From Viridibacillus sp050278625 (GTDB lineage: Bacteria > Bacillota > Bacilli > Bacillales_A > Planococcaceae): a stretch of DNA of 64,000 nt. Location: NCBI RefSeq assembly GCF_050278625.1, contig NZ_JBNNTI010000003.1, positions 62,001-126,000 of the forward strand, read 5' to 3'. Under the pieces are notes generated by a model. It was given only the letters and a program-made list of their open reading frames with translations, was not told where the DNA came from and did not search any database. Every line of letters starts with the position of its first letter. Within the stretch, counting starts at the first letter, position 1. This document shows positions 1 through 9,269 of the stretch, in pieces. Position numbers and translations under genes: made by a program.

Positions 1-1491
1 GCATTTATCGGTATAGGTATTGCAAAAGGGGAGCATATAGCCATTTGGTCAGATAATAAGAGGGAATGGTTACTTAGTCAGTTTGCCTCAGGGAAAATGG
101 GGGCCGTCCTTGTAACAGTAAATACGAATTATCAAGAAAAAGAACTGGAATATTTACTCCAGCAATCGGACTCGACGACATTGATATTAGGAGAAGAATT
201 TAAAGGTACTTCCTATATTAATATAATTCAAACAATATGCCCGGAATTAGCAACTTCTAAAAAAGGTTATATTCAGTCAGATAAATTACCTCGATTTAAG
301 CGTGTAATTGTTATGAGTGAAAATGATTATCTTGGTATTTATAAATGGAGTGAATTTGTAGAATTTGCGGAGCAAGTGACAGATGGGGAATTAGAAGAAC
401 GTCTCCATTCTCTTGATCCAGATGATGTTATTAATATTCAATACACATCAGGTACAACGGGTTTTCCAAAGGGAGTTATGTTGACACATAATAATGTGAT
501 TAATAATGGTCAGCTAGTTGGAGAATATATTCACTTAACAGAGCACGACCGTTTGTGCATACCTGTGCCATTTTTCCACTGCTTTGGTTGTGTGATGAGT
601 ACATTAGCTTCTGTATTACGTGGTGCCACAATGGTAGTGGTGGAACAGTTTGAACCACGTTTAGTTTTACAGACTGTTCAAAATGAAAAGTGTACGGCAC
701 TACAAGGAGTGCCAACAATGTTCATCGCAGAGTTAAATCATCCTGACTTCGGGAAGTTTGATTTATCTTCACTCCGTACAGGAATTATGGCAGGGTCGAT
801 TTGTCCAATAGAAGTAATGAAAAAGGTCATTAATGATATGGGTGCTCGTGAAATTACTATTTGCTATGGTCAAACAGAAGCTTCACCAGTTATTACACAA
901 ACAAGGACGGACGATTCGGTTGAAAAGCGTGTATCTACAGTAGGTAAGCCTCATCCGAATGTAGAAGTGAAGATTATTGACCCAGTGACTGGAGATGAAG
1001 TAGAAGTCGGTACACCGGGTGAATTGTGTACGCGTGGTTATTTAATAATGAAGGGTTACTATAATAACCCGGAAGCTACACATGCAGCAATCGATGACGA
1101 AAGTTGGCTTCATACAGGCGATATCGCGGTTATGGATGAGGATGGATATATCGATATTACGGGGAGGATTAAAGATATGGTTATTCGTGGGGGTGAAAAT
1201 ATTTATCCACGTGAGGTGGAGGAGTTCTTATATGAGCATCCACAAATACAAGATGTTCAGGTTGTCGGAGTACCGGATGAAAAATATGGGGAAGAACTAA
1301 TGGCTTGGGTTATATTAAAAGAAGGGGCATTTGTCACGGAAGAGGAGCTCAGAGCATATTGTAAAGGGAAGATTTCTTATCATAAAATACCGAAATATAT
1401 TCAGTTTATAGATGAATATCCAATGACAGCTTCAGGTAAAATTCAGAAGTTTAGACTAAGAGAATTATCACAAGATTACCTAGTTAAGTGA
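1..1491 (+). CDS. Fatty acyl-CoA ligase, AMP-binding (5' end outside window)
   Basis: The frame is open from base 1, so this is the C-terminal 496 residues of a longer adenylate-forming enzyme and its start lies upstream of the window. It should activate a carboxylic acid, probably a medium or long fatty acid, with ATP to an acyl-AMP and then transfer it to CoA. The P-loop YTSGTTGFPKG is at visible residues 148-158, followed by a YGQTEASP adenine-binding segment, LHTGD, and the C-terminal lid containing GRIKDMVIRGGENIYP. The A10 lysine lies near the end in SGKIQKF. It resembles B. subtilis YngI-type ligases; the exact substrate cannot be read from sequence. It stands alone before a hairpin terminator. 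An internal ATG at 97 is not the real start because homology extends upstream of it. Confidence 0.9.
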   Translation, partial: AFIGIGIAKGEHIAIWSDNKREWLLSQFASGKMGAVLVTVNTNYQEKELEYLLQQSDSTTLILGEEFKGTSYINIIQTICPELATSKKGYIQSDKLPRFKRVIVMSENDYLGIYKWSEFVEFAEQVTDGELEERLHSLDPDDVINIQYTSGTTGFPKGVMLTHNNVINNGQLVGEYIHLTEHDRLCIPVPFFHCFGCVMSTLASVLRGATMVVVEQFEPRLVLQTVQNEKCTALQGVPTMFIAELNHPDFGKFDLSSLRTGIMAGSICPIEVMKKVINDMGAREITICYGQTEASPVITQTRTDDSVEKRVSTVGKPHPNVEVKIIDPVTGDEVEVGTPGELCTRGYLIMKGYYNNPEATHAAIDDESWLHTGDIAVMDEDGYIDITGRIKDMVIRGGENIYPREVEEFLYEHPQIQDVQVVGVPDEKYGEELMAWVILKEGAFVTEEELRAYCKGKISYHKIPKYIQFIDEYPMTASGKIQKFRLRELSQDYLVK

Positions 1492-1499
1492 GTTGTCAT

Positions 1500-1540
1500 G
1501 AGAACAGATCATACGTTGAAGTGGCGTATAATCTGTTCTC
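1500..1540 (+). terminator. Hairpin after the acyl-CoA ligase gene
   Basis: A 10-bp perfect outer stem (1500-1509 with 1531-1540) and a 5-bp inner stem (1511-1515 with 1525-1529) form a long hairpin 8 bases after the stop. The following bases are only weakly T-rich, so termination strength is uncertain. Confidence 0.6.
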
Positions 1541-1657
1541 TTAGGTAAATTTGAAGATAAATGTTAACGCAATCTGAATAAATATAATATTCTATTTACT
1601 TAAGCTAGAATAATCATGATAAAATAGTTATATTACATAGTTTAAGGGGGATTTAGC

Positions 1658-3145
1658 ATGTCTGATAATATGTATCAACTTATTGCAATTGTTATATATA
1701 TGATTGCAATGTTAGCAATTGGGTGGTATGCATTTAGGCGTACATCTAATTTGACAGATTACATGCTTGGGGGGCGTTCATTAGGACCTGCAGTTACAGC
1801 ATTAAGTGCTGGGGCAGCAGATATGTCAGGTTGGTTATTAATGGGGCTACCTGGTGCAATTTATGCAAGTGGATTAATAGAAGCATGGATTGCGATTGGT
1901 TTAACAGTAGGGGCGTATTTAAACTGGGTATTTGTTGCACCACGTTTACGTATGTACACACAAGTATCAAATAATTCAATTACGATTCCAAGTTATTTAG
2001 ATAACCGCTTAAGAGACAATACAAAGTTACTTCGCATTGCTTCAGGTTTAATTATCCTTGTATTCTTTACTTTCTACGTATCTTCAGGAATGGTTGCGGG
2101 GGGAGTATTTTTCGAAAGTTCGTTTGGTTATAATTATCATACAGGGCTATTAATTTCTTCTGGTGTTGTAATTGCCTATACACTGTTCGGTGGATTTTTA
2201 GCTGTTAGTTATACAGACTTCATTCAAGGGTTGGTCATGTTTTTAGCACTTATAATTGTTCCGATATTCGGTTTATTCCTAACAGGTGGAATAGGAGAGA
2301 CTGTAGATTCTATTAAAGAAGTTGATCCTAACTTATTAAGCTTATTTGCAGGTACAACGATTACAGGAATTATTTCTACAGTAGCATGGGGTCTAGGTTA
2401 TTTTGGCCAGCCACATATTATTGTTCGCTTTATGGCGATCAAGAGCGTTAAAGAAACAAAGCAAGCTCGTAGAATCGGAATAAGCTGGATGTTACTAAGT
2501 TTATTTGGAGCGATTGCGACAGCACTTGTAGGGGTTGCTTATTATCAACAAAATGCCGAGGTATTAAAAAATCCCGAAACAGTATTCATTGTTTTAGGTC
2601 AAATTCTATTCCACCCATTTATTGCTGGGATTATGCTTGCGGCAATTTTAGCAGCAGTTATGAGTACGATTTCATCTCAATTAATCGTAACATCATCTGC
2701 ATTAGTGGAAGACATTTATAAAGCGGTATTTAAATCAAATGCTACAGATAAACAATATGTTTTCTTAGGACGTATGGCCGTACTTTTAGTATCTATTTTG
2801 GCTATGACGCTAGCTTGGAAACAGGATAACAAAATTTTAGACTTAGTATCCTTCGCTTGGGCGGGTTTTGGTGCTGCGTTTGGTCCTATTATTTTATTGA
2901 CATTGTATTGGAAGAAAATTACAAACTGGGGTGCTTTAGCAGGTATGGTAACTGGCGCAGTAACAGCTTACGTTTGGGGTTCTAATGATAAGCTCCATGC
3001 GGCTATGTACGAAATTGTACCAGGATTTATCATCTGTCTACTAGTTGCGGTTGTTGTTAGTTTATTAACATACAAACCTAATAAAGAAATTGAAGAAGAG
3101 TTTGATAGAACAATAGAGTTATTGAAAGAAGAACAAGAGGGCTAA
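1658..3145 (+). CDS. putP: Sodium/proline symporter PutP
   Basis: A 495-residue solute:sodium symporter family protein with about 13 hydrophobic segments, the usual length for PutP. It should import L-proline with Na+ across the cytoplasmic membrane for nutrition or osmoprotection. Family segments seen are GGRSLGP near residue 40, the ADMSGWLLMG stretch near 55-64, WGLGYFGQPH in the middle and STISSQLIVTSS in the region of the second sodium-site helix. The ATG follows a purine-rich AAGGGGG site with 7 bases between. It is a single-gene unit with a hairpin straight after the stop. Other members of the family carry pantothenate or other organic solutes, but the overall similarity is to proline carriers. 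Confidence 0.93.
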   Translation: MSDNMYQLIAIVIYMIAMLAIGWYAFRRTSNLTDYMLGGRSLGPAVTALSAGAADMSGWLLMGLPGAIYASGLIEAWIAIGLTVGAYLNWVFVAPRLRMYTQVSNNSITIPSYLDNRLRDNTKLLRIASGLIILVFFTFYVSSGMVAGGVFFESSFGYNYHTGLLISSGVVIAYTLFGGFLAVSYTDFIQGLVMFLALIIVPIFGLFLTGGIGETVDSIKEVDPNLLSLFAGTTITGIISTVAWGLGYFGQPHIIVRFMAIKSVKETKQARRIGISWMLLSLFGAIATALVGVAYYQQNAEVLKNPETVFIVLGQILFHPFIAGIMLAAILAAVMSTISSQLIVTSSALVEDIYKAVFKSNATDKQYVFLGRMAVLLVSILAMTLAWKQDNKILDLVSFAWAGFGAAFGPIILLTLYWKKITNWGALAGMVTGAVTAYVWGSNDKLHAAMYEIVPGFIICLLVAVVVSLLTYKPNKEIEEEFDRTIELLKEEQEG

Positions 3146-3155
3146 TCATTCTTGT

Positions 3156-3199
3156 GTCCGTAGTTGGCTATGCTTGCATACATACAGCTACGGACTTTT
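3156..3199 (+). terminator. putP terminator
   Basis: GTCCGTAG (3156-3163) pairs with CTACGGAC (3188-3195), followed by TTTT. It lies 10 bases after the putP stop and overlaps an alternative upstream start of the next gene, which argues against that start. Confidence 0.75.
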
Positions 3200-3222
3200 C
3201 TATATACATAGGGGGTGATAGG

Positions 3223-3915
3223 ATGTTTGAATTAGATCATGTCGTATATTTCACAACCAAAAATCCACAGCAGGTTGTCGAACAGGAACAAATTGAAGGT
3301 TTGCATCCTGTTGAAGGCGGGCAGCATTTGGATTGGGGAACGTATAATGCACTATTTTATACAAAGAATAGTTATATCGAGTGGCTTGCTATTGAACATG
3401 AAAATATAGCAAAACAATCAACTCAGCCTTTAGTGAAACAACTTTTATATGATATTGTCGATGGAGAAGGGTTTGCATCATTATGCTTACGCTCAAACGA
3501 TTTAGAAAAGAAAAATCGCTATTTTAAAAAAATGGGCTATCGCACATCAGGTATTATCCCTGCCGAGAGAAGAACATCCAATGGCGATTTGCGCAAATGG
3601 AAGATGCTTTTCATCGATCATAAAATAGACCATACATTACCTTATCCATTTTTTATACAGTGGGAGCAGTCAGACGAAGAACGCTACTCGTCACTAAGAG
3701 AAGATGGTACAGTCAAACCAGAAAATGAAAAATTAACGATTAAGCGTTGTATCTTCCATGTGAAAAATGTAGAAGAGAAGCTTATTCATTGGTCAAGATT
3801 ATTATCGTTACCGACAAGGGAGAATACATTGAAGCTGGGGAATACGACTTTTGTTTTTGAGAAAAAGAGTAATAGTAAGGAACGATTGCATACAATCGAA
3901 ATTGTAAAAGGTTGA
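3223..3915 (+). CDS. VOC-family (glyoxalase-like) protein
   Basis: A 230-residue protein opening with FELDHVVYFTTKNP, typical of the glyoxalase-like domain (PF13468 type) of the vicinal-oxygen-chelate superfamily. The first half carries the H and E positions expected in such folds (LDHVVYF and YIEWLAIE), and the second half (residues about 160-225) looks like a second beta-alpha-beta-beta-beta unit. No reaction can be assigned; members include dioxygenases, lyases and non-catalytic binding proteins. I chose the ATG at 3223 because GGGGGTGAT lies just upstream and because the longer frame would start inside the putP terminator stem. It is monocistronic and followed by about 240 bases without a gene. 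Confidence 0.75.
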   Translation: MFELDHVVYFTTKNPQQVVEQEQIEGLHPVEGGQHLDWGTYNALFYTKNSYIEWLAIEHENIAKQSTQPLVKQLLYDIVDGEGFASLCLRSNDLEKKNRYFKKMGYRTSGIIPAERRTSNGDLRKWKMLFIDHKIDHTLPYPFFIQWEQSDEERYSSLREDGTVKPENEKLTIKRCIFHVKNVEEKLIHWSRLLSLPTRENTLKLGNTTFVFEKKSNSKERLHTIEIVKG

Positions 3916-4156
3916 GAGTTAAGAATTGAGTGTGTTAGGATAAATTAACCTTTTTAACAGAGGGTTTCTAAATGACATTCGAATGGTACTGTTTGAATAT
4001 TTTACAGAGGATTAAAAAGCATTGTTTATTAGAGGATTTTATAAGGGAATATTAAGAGAAGAGTAGACAAATCGGTCTATTCTATTATTTATTTTCAATT
4101 GGAAGTTAAGAATATATTCAGACACTTTGCTTTGTGTAGTAAGAGGAGGAAATTTG

Positions 4157-5422
4157 TTGGATGAATTAATTGAAAAAGCCGTATTAGTCGGTGTTAATTT
4201 ACGAGGGGATGTTCATTTTGAATATTCGCTTGAAGAGCTCCAAAATTTAGCCGAAGCGCTAGAGGTAGAAGTAGTGGGCACGGTTACGCAAAATTTAGAA
4301 CGTGTAAATCCATCTCATTTTGTTGGAACTGGTAAAATAGAAGAAATTAAAAATTTCTATGATGAATCTGACGCAAATTTAGTCATTTTCGATGATGAGT
4401 TATCACCATCTCAAATACGAAATCTTGAGGCTGATTTAGAATGTAAAGTTATCGATCGTACAATGCTGATTTTAGATATTTTCGCTAGACGTGCAAAATC
4501 GAAGGAAGCACAAATGCAAGTAGAATTAGCACAGTTACAATATATGTTACCAAGATTAGTCGGCTTGCATGCATCTCTTAGTCGACAAGGTGGGGGAACA
4601 GGTGGCGGCTTCAAAAACCGTGGTGCAGGTGAAACGAAACTTGAATTGGACCGTCGTAAAATAGAGGATCAAATTGCAAAATTACGCCGTGATTTAGAAG
4701 TGGTCAAAGAACAACGCGAAACGCAGCGTAAGCAACGACGCAAAAATGAAATCCCAGTCGTATCCATTGTAGGTTATACGAATGCCGGGAAATCGACGAT
4801 TATGAATCAGTTGTTACGTAAAACTGAGCATGAAGAACATAAACAAGTATTCGAAAAAGATATGCTTTTTGCTACTCTTGAAACATCGGTTCGACAAATT
4901 GAATTACCTGATCATAAAAGCTTCCTATTAACTGATACCGTGGGCTTTGTTAGCAAATTACCTCACCATTTAGTAAAGGCGTTTCGTTCTACTTTAGAAG
5001 AAGCACGAGATGCAGATTTACTTTTACATGTTGTGGACTCTTCAAACGAAGAATATCAGTATATGATGGAAGTAACGAATGATACATTACATGCTGTCGG
5101 TGTTGAAGACGTTCCAACAGTGTATGTGTACAATAAGGCAGATCTTGCTAATGCAGAATATCCACATGTAAGTGGAGATACAGTTTGGATGTCTGCAAAA
5201 GAAGGCGTAGGGTTGGATGAGCTTTTACAAGTTGTTCGTCGTCACATTTTCTCGGATTATGTTACATGTCGCATATGTATACCGCACGATCGAGGGGATA
5301 TTGTTTCGTATTTGAATGAGTATAGCAATATTCAGGAAACAGCATATGAAGAAGAAGGTACTGTATTGAAAGTTGAAATGAAAGAAGCGGACGCAAATCG
5401 TTTCGCTGAATTTATCTTGTAA
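4157..5422 (+). CDS. hflX: GTPase HflX
   Basis: A 421-residue ribosome-associated GTPase that splits stalled or hibernating 70S ribosomes after stress. The N-terminal HflX domain contains NPSHFVGTGKIEEIK, and the glycine-rich linker GGGTGGGFKNRGAGETKLE precedes a coiled stretch. The G domain has G1 GYTNAGKST at residues 206-214, G3 DTVG, G4 NKAD and G5 SAKEG. Length matches B. subtilis YnbA/HflX. The TTG at 4157 is preferred because GAGGAGG lies 7 bases before it; a TTG one codon earlier is too close. It ends at a hairpin shared with the convergent ABC exporter gene. Confidence 0.93.
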   Translation: MDELIEKAVLVGVNLRGDVHFEYSLEELQNLAEALEVEVVGTVTQNLERVNPSHFVGTGKIEEIKNFYDESDANLVIFDDELSPSQIRNLEADLECKVIDRTMLILDIFARRAKSKEAQMQVELAQLQYMLPRLVGLHASLSRQGGGTGGGFKNRGAGETKLELDRRKIEDQIAKLRRDLEVVKEQRETQRKQRRKNEIPVVSIVGYTNAGKSTIMNQLLRKTEHEEHKQVFEKDMLFATLETSVRQIELPDHKSFLLTDTVGFVSKLPHHLVKAFRSTLEEARDADLLLHVVDSSNEEYQYMMEVTNDTLHAVGVEDVPTVYVYNKADLANAEYPHVSGDTVWMSAKEGVGLDELLQVVRRHIFSDYVTCRICIPHDRGDIVSYLNEYSNIQETAYEEEGTVLKVEMKEADANRFAEFIL

Positions 5423-5426
5423 TAGG

Positions 5427-5467
5427 AAAGAGTAGAGGGTCGATGTGAAATCGACCCCTACTCTTTT
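5427..5467. terminator. Bidirectional terminator between hflX and the ABC exporter
   Basis: AAAGAGTAG plus GGGTCGA (one bulged base) pairs with TCGACCC plus CTACTCTTT across a short loop. A or T runs on both sides suit both convergent genes. The right arm touches the stop codon of the minus-strand gene. Confidence 0.8.
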
Positions 5468-7184
5468 AGTTTTGATTAAATTGTATGTTGTGTAGCTTTG
5501 TGAAAATTCCGTTTGCTGCGACAAGCTCATCGTACTTACCGTCTTCAGCAATTCCGTCTTCAGTAACGACGATTACACGATCGGCGTCTCGTATTGTAGC
5601 TAGACGGTGAGCGATTACGAGGGTCGTGCGATTTTTTGCAAGGTCATTTAAAGCACGTTGAATGATCTTCTCTGTTTCCGTATCTAGTGCAGATGTAGCT
5701 TCATCTAGAATTAGAATTGGAGGATTCTTAAGGAACATACGTGCAATTGCTAGTCGTTGTTTTTGACCACCAGATAACTTCAATCCTCTTTCACCAATTT
5801 GTGTATCATAACCATCTTGAAGACCTTCGATAAATTCCACTAAATGGGCTTTTTTTGCAGCCTCTTGAATTTCTTCAAACGTAGCCTCAAGTTTACCATA
5901 AGCAATATTATCTCGCACTGTTCCGGTAAATAAGAAGACGTCTTGTTGTACGATGCCAATTTGTGAGCGTAAAGAGTGTAACGTCATATCACGTACATCG
6001 ATGCCATCAATGGAAATCGAACCTCCAGTGACATCATAAAATCTGGGTATTAATGAACAAATTGTTGTTTTACCAGCACCTGAAGGACCAACGAACGCAA
6101 TTGTCTGTCCTTCATGAATCGATAAATTAATATTGGACAAAATCTCTTTATAGGACTCGTACCCGAAATGTACATTGTTGAATTGAACATTTCCAGATAA
6201 TGCATGATTATCGATTGCATTCCTCTTATTTTGGATGTCAGGTTCTTGGTCAATTAGTTCAAGGAATCTCTTGAAGCCAGCCATTCCCTTTGGATACATC
6301 TCTAGTAGTGCGCTAATTTTATCGACTGGTTTAATTAGAACATTGGAATAGAGAACGAAGCTAACAAGTTCACCGTAAGTTAGCAGTTTGTTGAAGCTCA
6401 GCCATGCTCCAACAACTAAGATGATTAGTGTAACAAGGCGGGTAATCATATAAATACTGGAATGTGTACCAGCCATAATTTTATATGCAGAAAGCTTAGC
6501 GAGACGAAAACGATCGTTATTAACTTTAAAACGATCCATTTCAAATTGTTCGTTTGTGAATGCTTGTACAACACGTACGCCAGACACACTATCTTCTACG
6601 CGAGCATTGACGTCTGCAATACTTCCGTACATCGATTTCCAAGCTTCATTCATTTTGACATTGCAATATGTTACTAACCAAAATAAAAAGGGTACCATGA
6701 TTATAGCAATTAAGGCTAGTTGAGGATTGATACTGAACATAATTGCAAAAGCTCCGAAAAACGTCATAACTGCAATAAAGAGATCTTCTGGACCATGGTG
6801 AGCAAGCTCGCCAATATCAAATAAATCATTTGTAACACGGCTCATTATATGGCCTGTTTTTGTATTATCAAAAAAGCGGAAAGATTGTTTCTGTACATGA
6901 TTAAAGAGTTCTTGTCGCATATCAGTTTCAATATTAGTGCCAAGTTTATGGCCTAAGTAACTGACGATATATTGCAACAAGGTGCTAACAAGGTAAATGA
7001 TTAAAAGTAGTACGCTCACTGTCACAATTGAGCCCCATTCGCCACTTGGTAAAAGTTTATCAATAAACCATTGTACGGCAATTGGAAAGGCTAGTTCTAA
7101 AATTGCGACGATGACAGCACTTGTAAAATCAATGATAAATAATCGCTTATGCGGTTTGTAATAGGAAAAAAACTGTTTTAGCAT
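5466..7184 (-). CDS. ABC half-transporter, multidrug/lipid exporter type (YgaD-like)
   Basis: A 572-residue fused membrane and ATPase subunit that would work as a homodimeric exporter in the cytoplasmic membrane. Residues about 1-310 form the six-helix ABC_membrane domain. The nucleotide-binding domain has Walker A GPSGAGKTT near residue 365, the Q-loop IVQQDVFLF, signature LSGGQKQR near 468, Walker B ILILDEATSALD near 487 and the switch histidine in VIAHRLAT. I took the ATG at 7184 because GAGGAG is upstream on the minus strand; a start eight codons earlier has no such site. It resembles B. subtilis YgaD and the BmrA/MsbA group; the substrate is unknown. Confidence 0.9.
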   Translation of the reverse strand: MLKQFFSYYKPHKRLFIIDFTSAVIVAILELAFPIAVQWFIDKLLPSGEWGSIVTVSVLLLIIYLVSTLLQYIVSYLGHKLGTNIETDMRQELFNHVQKQSFRFFDNTKTGHIMSRVTNDLFDIGELAHHGPEDLFIAVMTFFGAFAIMFSINPQLALIAIIMVPFLFWLVTYCNVKMNEAWKSMYGSIADVNARVEDSVSGVRVVQAFTNEQFEMDRFKVNNDRFRLAKLSAYKIMAGTHSSIYMITRLVTLIILVVGAWLSFNKLLTYGELVSFVLYSNVLIKPVDKISALLEMYPKGMAGFKRFLELIDQEPDIQNKRNAIDNHALSGNVQFNNVHFGYESYKEILSNINLSIHEGQTIAFVGPSGAGKTTICSLIPRFYDVTGGSISIDGIDVRDMTLHSLRSQIGIVQQDVFLFTGTVRDNIAYGKLEATFEEIQEAAKKAHLVEFIEGLQDGYDTQIGERGLKLSGGQKQRLAIARMFLKNPPILILDEATSALDTETEKIIQRALNDLAKNRTTLVIAHRLATIRDADRVIVVTEDGIAEDGKYDELVAANGIFTKLHNIQFNQN

Positions 7185-7320
7185 GTATTTGCTCCTCTGT
7201 AAATTCAATTCTTTGTATTATAACGGAAAATTAGATAAATGTAATTAACTATACACCCTTGAAATATCTTACTATTCAAATTAATGTTAAAATAATCAAT
7301 ATTTTGCAAACTTCAATTCT

Positions 7321-7350
7321 TTGACATAAGTACAACTACCTATTTATAGT
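7321..7350 (+). promoter_or_regulatory. Sigma-A-type promoter of dtpT
   Basis: A consensus TTGACA (7321-7326) and TATAGT (7345-7350) separated by 18 bases lie 62 bases before the dtpT start. Confidence 0.6.
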
Positions 7351-7411
7351 AGACTTACTGTTTTTTCTGAAAATATATATTTTATTTACTCATTGGAAAG
7401 AAGGAAATTAA

Positions 7412-8899
7412 ATGACAACGAAGGAAGATATCGTTAAGTCGGTTCCTCAAAAAGGTTTTGTAGGGCATCCTAAAGGATTAATGACATTATTCTTTACTGA
7501 GTTTTGGGAACGTTTTTCATACTATGGTATGCGTGCAATTTTACTTTTCTTTATGTACTATAGTTTAAATGATGGTGGGCTAGGATTAGATCGAACGACA
7601 GCTAACTCAATTTTCGCTATATATGGATCACTTGTATATATGTCAGGTATTATTGGTGGCTGGATTGCTGACCGTATATTAGGTACTAGAAGAACTGTGT
7701 TTTACGGTGGTATTTTAATAATGATGGGGCATATTTGTTTGTCATTCCCGGGTGGATTGACAATGCTATTAATTTCCATGGTATTTATTGTGATGGGTAC
7801 AGGTTTATTAAAACCTAATGTTTCAAGTCTTGTTGGAGACATCTATGCTGAAACTGATGACCGCAGAGACTCAGGTTTCAGTATTTTCTATATGGGTATT
7901 AATCTTGGTTCATTCACTGCACCTTTAATTGTCGGAACTATTGGACAAAAGTACAGCTTCCATTTAGGTTTTGGAATTGCGGCAATTGGTATGTTCCTAG
8001 GCTTAATTATGTATGTAATTACTTCAAAGAAACATCTAGGGTTAGCAGGTACACAAATTAATAACCCGCTACCAAAAGAAGAATTTTCTAAATTAGCAAT
8101 AAAAACAATCATTGGCGTTTTAGTTGTTGCAGTACTAGCGGTGATTGCATATATAAACGATCAATTAACAATTAACAATGTTATATTATTCATTTCTATT
8201 TTAGGGATTGTAATCCCTACAGCATTTTTTGTGGTGATGTATAGAAGTCCAAAAACTAATGTAGAAGAAAAATCTCGTGTATTGGCATATATACCAATGT
8301 TCATAGCTGCTGTCATGTTCTGGGCAATACAAGAACAAGGGGCAAATATTCTTGGGACGTATGCAGACTCACGTACTGACTTAACAATGGGGTCATTTAA
8401 ATTGGAATCTTCTTGGTTCCAATCATTAAATCCTTTATTCATTATTACAATGGCACCTTTATTTGCATGGATTTGGATGAAATTAGGAACCAGACAACCA
8501 TCTACACCAGTTAAATTTGCATTGGCGTTATTTTTCTCGGGGTTCTCATTCATTATTATGGTAATTCCAGCGTTTCTTTCAGAAGGTACAGCTTTAGTAA
8601 GTCCATGGTGGTTAGTATTAAGTTTCTTCCTTGTTGTTATAGGTGAATTATTGATATCCCCTGTAGGATTATCTGTTACAACTAAATTAGCACCAAAGGC
8701 ATTTAGTGCGCAAACCATGAGTTTATGGTTCCTAACGAGTGCAGCTGCACAAGCAATTAATGCACAGTTAGTAAAAGTATTTGATAAAATTAGTGAAGTT
8801 GCGTACTTTGGTACATTAGGTACAGCTTCAGTTCTTCTAGGTATCGTAATGTTAATGATTTCACCAATTATTTCTAAAGCGATGCAAGGTATCCGTTAA
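7412..8899 (+). CDS. dtpT: Proton-coupled di/tripeptide transporter (POT/PTR2)
   Basis: A 495-residue POT-family carrier with about 14 membrane helices that takes up di- and tripeptides with protons. The ExxER proton-coupling motif is E30-F-W-E33-R34 in helix 1, followed by FSYYGMRA; the PTR2 signature region FSIFYMGINLGSF lies near residue 160. The helix 7 and 10 region WAIQEQGANILGTYAD carries the QEQG segment typical of Gram-positive DtpT. The ATG is preceded by GAAAGAAGGA. It has its own promoter and a strong terminator, so it is a one-gene unit. It resembles B. subtilis YclF, which is notable because the next operon is yclNOPQ-like. Confidence 0.93.
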   Translation: MTTKEDIVKSVPQKGFVGHPKGLMTLFFTEFWERFSYYGMRAILLFFMYYSLNDGGLGLDRTTANSIFAIYGSLVYMSGIIGGWIADRILGTRRTVFYGGILIMMGHICLSFPGGLTMLLISMVFIVMGTGLLKPNVSSLVGDIYAETDDRRDSGFSIFYMGINLGSFTAPLIVGTIGQKYSFHLGFGIAAIGMFLGLIMYVITSKKHLGLAGTQINNPLPKEEFSKLAIKTIIGVLVVAVLAVIAYINDQLTINNVILFISILGIVIPTAFFVVMYRSPKTNVEEKSRVLAYIPMFIAAVMFWAIQEQGANILGTYADSRTDLTMGSFKLESSWFQSLNPLFIITMAPLFAWIWMKLGTRQPSTPVKFALALFFSGFSFIIMVIPAFLSEGTALVSPWWLVLSFFLVVIGELLISPVGLSVTTKLAPKAFSAQTMSLWFLTSAAAQAINAQLVKVFDKISEVAYFGTLGTASVLLGIVMLMISPIISKAMQGIR

Positions 8900-8913
8900 T
8901 AGACAATAAAAAG

Positions 8914-8949
8914 GCTCAGAGATTTTCCGAATCTCTGAGCTTTTTTTTT
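8914..8949 (+). terminator. dtpT terminator
   Basis: GCTCAGAGATT (8914-8924) pairs perfectly with AATCTCTGAGC (8930-8940), followed by a run of nine T. Confidence 0.92.
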
Positions 8950-9142
8950 ATAAAAAATATGAAATTAACGTATAAAAGGCCTATGATTTTACGTATTAAT
9001 CACAAAATTAGTAAGAAGAAAATGAAGATAATAAAGATAATAAAATGCAAAGTATCGAAAGCGTTTTACTAATAAATGGCTCTATACCAGGGTATTAAAG
9101 CAAATAGTAATTTTTTGAGTTCATTAAACTGTCATTGTGGTA

Positions 9143-9157
9143 TGATAATCATTCTCA
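9143..9157 (+). promoter_or_regulatory. Fur box upstream of the yclN promoter
   Basis: TGATAATCATTCTCA matches the Bacillus 7-1-7 Fur box TGATAATnATTATCA with one mismatch. It lies just upstream of the -35 element, so Fe-Fur should block transcription when iron is sufficient. Confidence 0.8.
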
Positions 9158-9165
9158 TAAAAGGG

Positions 9166-9193
9166 TTGACGGAAAAAGTCGTCATGTTATAAT
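9166..9193 (+). promoter_or_regulatory. Promoter of the yclNOPQ operon
   Basis: TTGACG (9166-9171) and a perfect TATAAT (9188-9193) with a 16-base spacer lie between two Fur boxes. Confidence 0.75.
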
Positions 9194-9209
9194 GGGAATT
9201 GTGAGTAAA

Positions 9210-9224
9210 TGATAATCATTTTCA
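9210..9224 (+). promoter_or_regulatory. Second Fur box, downstream of the -10 element
   Basis: TGATAATCATTTTCA, one mismatch from the 7-1-7 consensus. It covers the likely start region of the transcript, so the promoter is bracketed by Fur sites. Confidence 0.8.
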
Positions 9225-9269
9225 ATAACGAGATTATACACTCATAAAATGAATACAACGGGGATTACA

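Noticed and set aside
3154..3222. Longer N-terminus for the VOC protein at 3223
   Set aside because: This part is the putP terminator stem and has no ribosome site; the ATG at 3223 has a good one.
3973..4059. 28-codon frame MTFEWYCLN... before hflX
   Set aside because: It is very short, has no family likeness and no terminator or neighbour support; AGAGGG upstream could be chance.
5225..5551. 108-codon minus-strand frame over the end of hflX
   Set aside because: It overlaps coding sequence and the shared terminator and has no start signal.
8161..8718. 185-codon open frame on the minus strand inside dtpT
   Set aside because: It is antisense to a clear POT transporter, lacks a ribosome site and shows no family pattern; it reflects codon bias of the real gene.
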